DNA of 64,000 nt from Mauremys mutica. Lineage: Eukaryota; Chordata; Testudines; Geoemydidae. The DNA lies in assembly GCF_020497125.1 (NCBI RefSeq), contig NC_059081.1, forward strand, positions 17,269,105-17,333,104. The letters run 5' to 3'. Shown in pieces: positions 58,620 through 64,000 of this stretch. Within the stretch, counting starts at the first letter, position 1. Each line of letters begins with the position of its first letter. The notes below the pieces were generated by a model. It was not told the DNA's origin. It worked only from the letters and a program-made list of their open reading frames with translations, and searched no databases. The position numbers were made by a program, and so were the translations under genes.

Positions 58620-60370
58620 ATATCTTTTCACCCAAAATGCCAAGGACTCAATGCCAGAGGGAATGAACACAACGGGTAATCATCAAGTGAGTCATCCCCT
58701 GTCTCCCATTCTCAACTTCTGGCAAACAGAGGCTAGGGACACCATCCTGCCTTATAGCCATTGATGGACCTATTCTCCATGAACTTATCTAGTTCTTTTT
58801 TTACCCTGTTATAGTCTTGGCCTTCACAGGTGGCCTCCCTGCCAGGCTTTCTTTGGCAGCAAGGTACTGCAGGTGGTCACCCAAAAATAATTTTGCCTTT
58901 TGAGCAAATCCTATAAACGGGGAGGGACAACATCTTTTTTCTCTCCTCTTTCTGACCTTTTCTATAACCCTCCCTACATCTGTTTGCTGCTTGGTACTTC
59001 CCAGACAGAACATGGGAAACACTTGGTGGCAGAACAGATAATTTCTTACCTTTAATTTCCTTTCTTCTAGCAGTGTCTTCCACAGCTGTACCCATCCTGA
59101 ATGGCCCAAGGGTTAGATGATGAGTGGGATCTTTACCATGTGATTTTGGGGGAGGGGGTCTCGGAGGGGGTCCACCGTACCTAGTTGGTCTGGAGTATGT
59201 TACTAATATTGTTATACAAGTTTTACAGCTGTCATCTGACAACAAGCGGGAGTAGAGGGGGTGTGGCCAGTGTGTGGTGCCAAAACTTTGATCCACCTCC
59301 ATGAGCTGCAAAAAGGAGGGGAGCAGCCTGGATTTCCAGAACTGAGGGAGACACTGCTAGAAGAAAGAAAAGCCAGACATACTGAAGGCTGAACTCAACT
59401 TCCACTTTAACGGAGTGACACAACCACATTGGGGCTGGATTTAGAGATGACACCAAGAGTGTGCTATGTCAGCCATTGCTGATCCATCATATGACAATGG
59501 CAAAGAGAAAGATAAAATAAAGTTACAGCTTTTAAAAAAAATTCTTACCCTCACCTTTGTTTTCTACAATCCACAGACTATGATATGTGAATTTCATGCA
59601 CAAATAATATATGCTCAGTCTCCTACTAGCCTTTTCTTGTGTGAAATAATGTCCATTAAACTGAGCAGGCTGCCTTGAGCACATAACATGACCTGCACTG
59701 GCTGCCAGTTCCCTTCTAGATTCTATTCAAGGTGGTTATTTATCACATATAAAGCCTTGAATGGTCTGGGATCTAGTTATCTTAGAGCTCACAGGACAAG
59801 GATGAGCTCTATCTCAGAATCTGCCATTGAGTTGAATGTTTTTTCTGTCTGTCCACAGTGCTGAATTTCTTCCAGAAGGCGGCGGGGAGGGGGAGGGAGG
59901 ATTCTCTGCAAAAGGTCTTCAGTTATGCAATTAACTCCCCCTTGTGATCTAGCATAGTCAGAATTTAGCAGCCCTTAGGAAGCAATGCAAGATTAATATA
60001 ATTTTTGCTTTTGCCTTTAAGTTCTATGTCTAGAAGCATCCTTATTCTCAGTGGGCAAGAGTGGGATTGGATGATAGTAGAGAGAGGTTATCTGTCTGCC
60101 CATTTGATGGCAATTGTTTTAGTTTTTTGAATATTTGTAAGTGGTAGGCATTTCTAAGTAAATAAAACATCAGCCAGGGCTCCAGTTAGTTATGTATCTC
60201 TACCGGGGTGTGCAGGATAGATATTTCCTCAGATATCAAATATGATAAACTATTTTCCTTTACTAAGAAGAAGCTCATGCAAAGCCAGTGGTGGCTTTTT
60301 GCTGCTTTTTTATTTTGTTTTGTCTGAGCACCCATTGCAATACAGCCTGTCTTGTCAGCAGCTATAAATG
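58620..60370. other. Gene-free stretch with an L2-like fragment
   Basis: No gene. 59690-59880 ('cctgcactggctgccagttcccttctagattctattcaaggtgg...aaagccttgaatggtctggg') looks like L2-type LINE 3' coding sequence, + strand. Confidence 0.45.
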
Positions 60371-60374
60371 CCTT

Positions 60375-61255
60375 TCATAGAATATCAGAGTTGGAAGGGA
60401 CCTCAGGAGGTCATCTAGTCCAATCCCCTGCTCAAAGCAGGACCAATCCCCAACTATCATTCCAGCCAGGGCTTTGTCAAGCCTGACCTTAAAAACCTCT
60501 AAGGAAGGAGATTCCACCACCTCCCAGGTAACCCATTCCAGTGCTTCACCACCCTCCTAGTGAAAAAGCTTTTCCTAATATCCAACCTAAACCTCTCCCA
60601 TTGCAACTTGAGACCACTACTCATTGTTCTGTCATCTGGTACCACTGAGAACAGTCTAGATCCATCCTCTTTGGAACCCCCTTTCAGATAGCTGAAAGCA
60701 GCTATCAAATCCCCCCTCATTCTTCTCTTCTGCAGACGAAACAATCTCAGTTCCCTCAGTCTCTCCTCATAAGTCATGTGTGCCAGCCCCCTAATCATTT
60801 TTGTTGCCCTTCTGTGGACTTTTTCCAATTTTACCACATCCTTCTTGTAGTATGGGGCCCAAAGCTGGACACAGTACTCCAGATGAGGCCTCACCAATGG
60901 TGAATAGAGGGGAATGATCCCATCCCTCGATCTGCTGGCAATGCCCCTACTTATACAGCCCAAAATCCCATTAGCCTTCTTGGCAACAGTGGCAGACTGC
61001 TGATTCGTATCCAGCTTCTCATCCACTGTAACCCCTAGGTCCTTTTCTGCAGAACTGCTGCCTAGCCATTCAGTCCCTAGTCTGTAGCAGTGCATGGGAT
61101 TCTTCCCTCCTAAGTGCAAGACTCTGCACTTGTCCTTGTTGAACCTCATCAGGTTTCTTTTGGTCCAATCCTCTAATTTGTCTAGGTCCCTCTGTATCCT
61201 ATCCCTACCCTCCAGAGTATCTACCACAAGCTGAAAATTGTTCCATTTTATTGCA
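60375..61255 (-). pseudogene. CR1 LINE: RT C-terminal region and 3' end, 5'-truncated
   Basis: The - strand frame 61302-60499 encodes the C-terminal part of the CR1 [94 protein letters not shown], then RLFSVV and VKHWNGLP. A frame change near 60525 splits the last residues; [11 protein letters not shown] continues in another frame. The element ends with the CATAGAAT octamer complement at 60376. The RT active-site block and everything 5' are missing, the normal 5' truncation. The copy is much better kept than those at 14680 and 43100, so it is younger. Confidence 0.9.
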
Positions 61256-62790
61256 GTTCTGTAACCATATGGGAACCAATCCTGTCTGTGTTCTGTGCAC
61301 ATCCAAAATACCTGCTGAATGACCTGCCCTGGGAGCGAGTTACCAGTGACCCAGGGCTGGGACAGCAGGAAGGTGTAGGTTTGGGGGGAGAGCCCAGGGC
61401 TGGGGCGGCAGGGGGGTGCGGTTGGGGGGAGGGCACTGCCTTAGAAACTTGCCTTAGAAAAGAGCATGTTGTTGATTAGAGCATCAGGCTAGAGATCTTT
61501 GATGCACTGGTAATATTATCACAGAGATTTAATTAGACACCCTGGGCTAAATTCTGCTCTCTGTTACACTGGTACAACACCACTGATATCAATGAGCTTT
61601 GCACAGTAGTAAATAAGAGTGGAATTTGATTCCCCTGAGTCAGGATTTTCCAACACATCTAAGAGATGTGCTGTGTTTACTGCTGTGATTTTCATTGAGG
61701 GTAAATGAGTATTTAATACCATTTCACAAGCTTAACATCATTTATTGTTCTTTTTTATATAGCATCATAGATGTTCATGGAATTCTACAGTAAAAGAGAA
61801 ATATAAGGCCTTCCCCTTGGAGCTAACAACATGAGAAATGAACAACAGACCTGGAGGACAAAACTACAGAAAATCAGGGACCGTGTCCCCCAGATGCTGA
61901 GGTAAAATCCTAGAATATTCATAGTACTTGTTAGAAGTCAGTGTGCAGGAGCTTTTTCAGTTCTATACAGCAGGACCAGTGCCCAAGGTGAATAGTAGCT
62001 TACACTCTTTGTTTTTAAATCAGCAGATGATGAGTTCCAGAATGCTTGAACCATTGAGAACCTCAAGAGCTGCAGAGTTAAACCCTGATCTGCATGGGAG
62101 GCTATGGAAGAATGGAAAGGAGCAACCTTCACCATTTTGCCAACCAGGATGGAAAATGTGTTCCATTCCTCTCGCCACCCCTTCCACCACCACAGCCCCT
62201 CCTCCCTGCCCGAGGTAGCTGAAAACAAAAGGCTGGCGAATCAGGATCAGAGAGGAAAAAAATGGACCAGCACAACAGGTCAGTGCCCCTGGGAAGTTGC
62301 TAGCCAGGGCAACTTCCCTGCGTACCCACTCCTAGACTCAACTTGCACATTCACAGGGCCTCATCTCCAGCTCTCACTGTAGTAAATGGGAGTCTTTCCA
62401 TTGTCTTCAATGCAAGCTGAGTCATGACTTCAATGAGGCCTAATTTCTCCTGGGCCAAAGAGATTTTTTAAAAAAAGAAACCCAAATAAAACAACACAAG
62501 CTGTAAAGAACTCATGCAGCCTGTGCAGGGCATGTGATTACATGAATATAGCTTACCACCTATTGGTCACTGCTCACCAGAGACTGCCCATGGCAGCTAT
62601 ATATGAACCCAGAAAGTACTGCTCATTGTCTGGCTCCTTATCTGCTAGGTTCTGTGTTGTGTTTCTGGATTAAAACCTGATGTTGCTTCAGCTGAACCTG
62701 AATCTGTTGTGAGTGTTATCTTGTTTCATGACAAGAATGCAATTTTAGTTGTAGTCAAATTTAAAAATACTGTGTGCCTTGTACCTTGTG
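61256..62790. other. Gene-free spacer
   Basis: No gene recognised. A dispersed palindrome lies at 62356-62442. Confidence 0.4.
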
Positions 62791-62792
62791 CA

Positions 62793-62920
62793 TAGGGTGA
62801 CCAGATAGCAAATGTGAAAAATCAGGATGGGGGTGAGGGGTAATAAGAGCCCATATTTAAAAAAAAAAAGCCTCAAATATCAGGACTGTCCCTATAAAAT
62901 CAGAACATCCGGTCATCCTT
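62793..62920. mobile_element. MITE, second copy of the 'TAGGGTGACCAGA' family
   Basis: TAGGGTGACCAGATAGCAAA on the left and 'cagaacatccggtcatcctt' on the right. The body 'aaaatcaggatgggggtg...caggactgtccctataaaat' matches 5003-5125. The right end is mutated and no duplication is clear. Confidence 0.75.
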
Positions 62921-64000
62921 CAGCTGTGAAAAGTGGGTGTAAAACATTACTATTTGAATTAGTTAATGGTTACAAAAGATGCAATGGAGAATCAAGCCCA
63001 TTAGATTTGAAAAGCAGATGAAGGCTCATTCTATTTAACAACACCATACAAAGTCCATATCCACTCCAACATCTACTCTTAGCTCACAGATGTCCAAGGC
63101 CTTTTTAAGCAGTGCTTCTGTCCTTTATGCTAAATGAGCCAGAACTTCATCATCATACAACCATGCAGGTTGATGAGGATGTGACACTGTTACTCAGTCT
63201 ACTTGTCTCCACCACAGACCTGAGGCTGACCTTGGCAGGGAAATGTCATCCCTTGATGACATGACACAGAGGAATTCTTATGATCCATCAATGACAAGAT
63301 TGTATCTGCAACTTCGGGGGAGCAGAAAAATAATCAACCAGAAAAACAGCACCAGTTTATGGAGCCTTTTAATGTGTGACTATGCCACTATATAAGATTC
63401 TTGTGGCTTGCATTTACTGGGCCAGATCCTCAGCTGGTGTAAATTGGGGTAATTCCATTGAAGTCTTATATTTCCATTTTCCTCAGTCTTAGATTTATAT
63501 GTAGGTTTTAACATTTTTTTTTAATTATTACAATGTAAAGAAATGACAATTGGATCTGAAATTATTTGATTCAGAAATGTATTTAAATTTCAAAAAGCTC
63601 CCAGCAATAGAACAGGAAAGCATGTGCCAAATAAACTCAATGGAACAAGAGAACAAATGTTAAGAAATGCTTGGAAATTACGTCACGTAGCACCATGAAA
63701 AATCTATATTTGAATACTTGTTATCCATGCAAATAAAAAAATAAACAAATAAAAGGGCAAGCTTGCCCTGCAACATTCACCATCCTTAACGCTCCCCAGC
63801 TTTTAACTCCCTCTTTGCCTCTAACTTTCTACCTTCATCTTCTCCCTTCCCTACTCATTCTCTTCAGTTTTCCCCTATTTTGGTAATGGCTGAGCAATCC
63901 ACCCAACTCTCATCTGCCTGGTTAATTCCCTGTTATTACTTTACTCTTTTATTTAGCTTTGCAAAACATTTTGAGATATACACACTATACAGTATGAAGT
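62921..64000. other. Gene-free end of window
   Basis: No gene or recognised element. Confidence 0.4.

Noticed and set aside
62533..62731. Possible small solo LTR (TGTGATTACA to TTTCATGACA)
   Set aside because: It has TATATATGAA and TGT...ACA ends, but the 5-bp flanks do not match.
1..64000. CRISPR arrays, operons or bacterial signals
   Set aside because: No spaced direct repeats, no operon-like gene packing; the content is clearly vertebrate repeat DNA.

Overview
This window looks like non-coding, repeat-rich DNA from a reptile nuclear genome, most likely a turtle. The evidence is the repeat content. There are CR1 LINE copies, two of them ending in the ATTCTATG-type octamer, many GC-rich hAT MITEs, Harbinger elements with 'GGTCTACAC' termini, and L2 fragments. 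I saw no mammalian L1 or Alu. A crocodilian source is not excluded, and the taxon rests on my recall of families, not on a search. I recognise no host protein-coding exon, rRNA or convincing tRNA gene. Nearly all open frames are chance frames in GC-rich repeats.

The centrepiece is a full-length Harbinger/PIF DNA transposon at 37071-41776, flanked by the 3-bp target duplication TCA. It carries (a) a two-exon Myb/SANT-like DNA-binding protein gene on the + strand, with consensus splice sites and an open frame across both exons; (b) a HARBI1-type DDE transposase on the - strand, interrupted by one in-frame TGA; and (c) a third, 100-codon frame on the - strand inside the intron of (a). A second, decayed and truncated Harbinger copy lies inverted at about 840-3198. 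There the Myb gene is broken, but the third frame is fully open, without any indel, and with AATAAA 24 nt past its stop, the same spacing as in the other copy. This third frame is the best candidate for something undescribed.

The rest is layered mobile DNA. Well-delimited hAT elements with 8-bp target duplications are at 3316, 5549, 10398, 21866, 24308, 24917, 27976, 36441 and 52459. A 1.5-kb hAT with a ZBED-like transposase remnant and unusually long (about 500 bp) terminal inverted repeats is at 32100-33632. Four solo LTRs (16029, 20888, 28668, 56739) have TG...CA ends and perfect 5-bp duplications, and a fifth (53243) has a 4/5 match. A probable sixth (19504-20701, - strand) contains a hAT that itself holds a further hAT-like piece. 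Decayed CR1 LINEs lie at 14680-17260 (split by a solo LTR), 43100-45066 and 60375-61255, with short CR1 ends at 6149 and 26907. A small piggyBac-type MITE sits at 181-392. Several minisatellites and foldbacks lie inside the GC-rich elements.

Between these lie AT-rich stretches (for example 7160-10116, 22150-24299, 45067-49180, 49995-52380) in which I see no gene.
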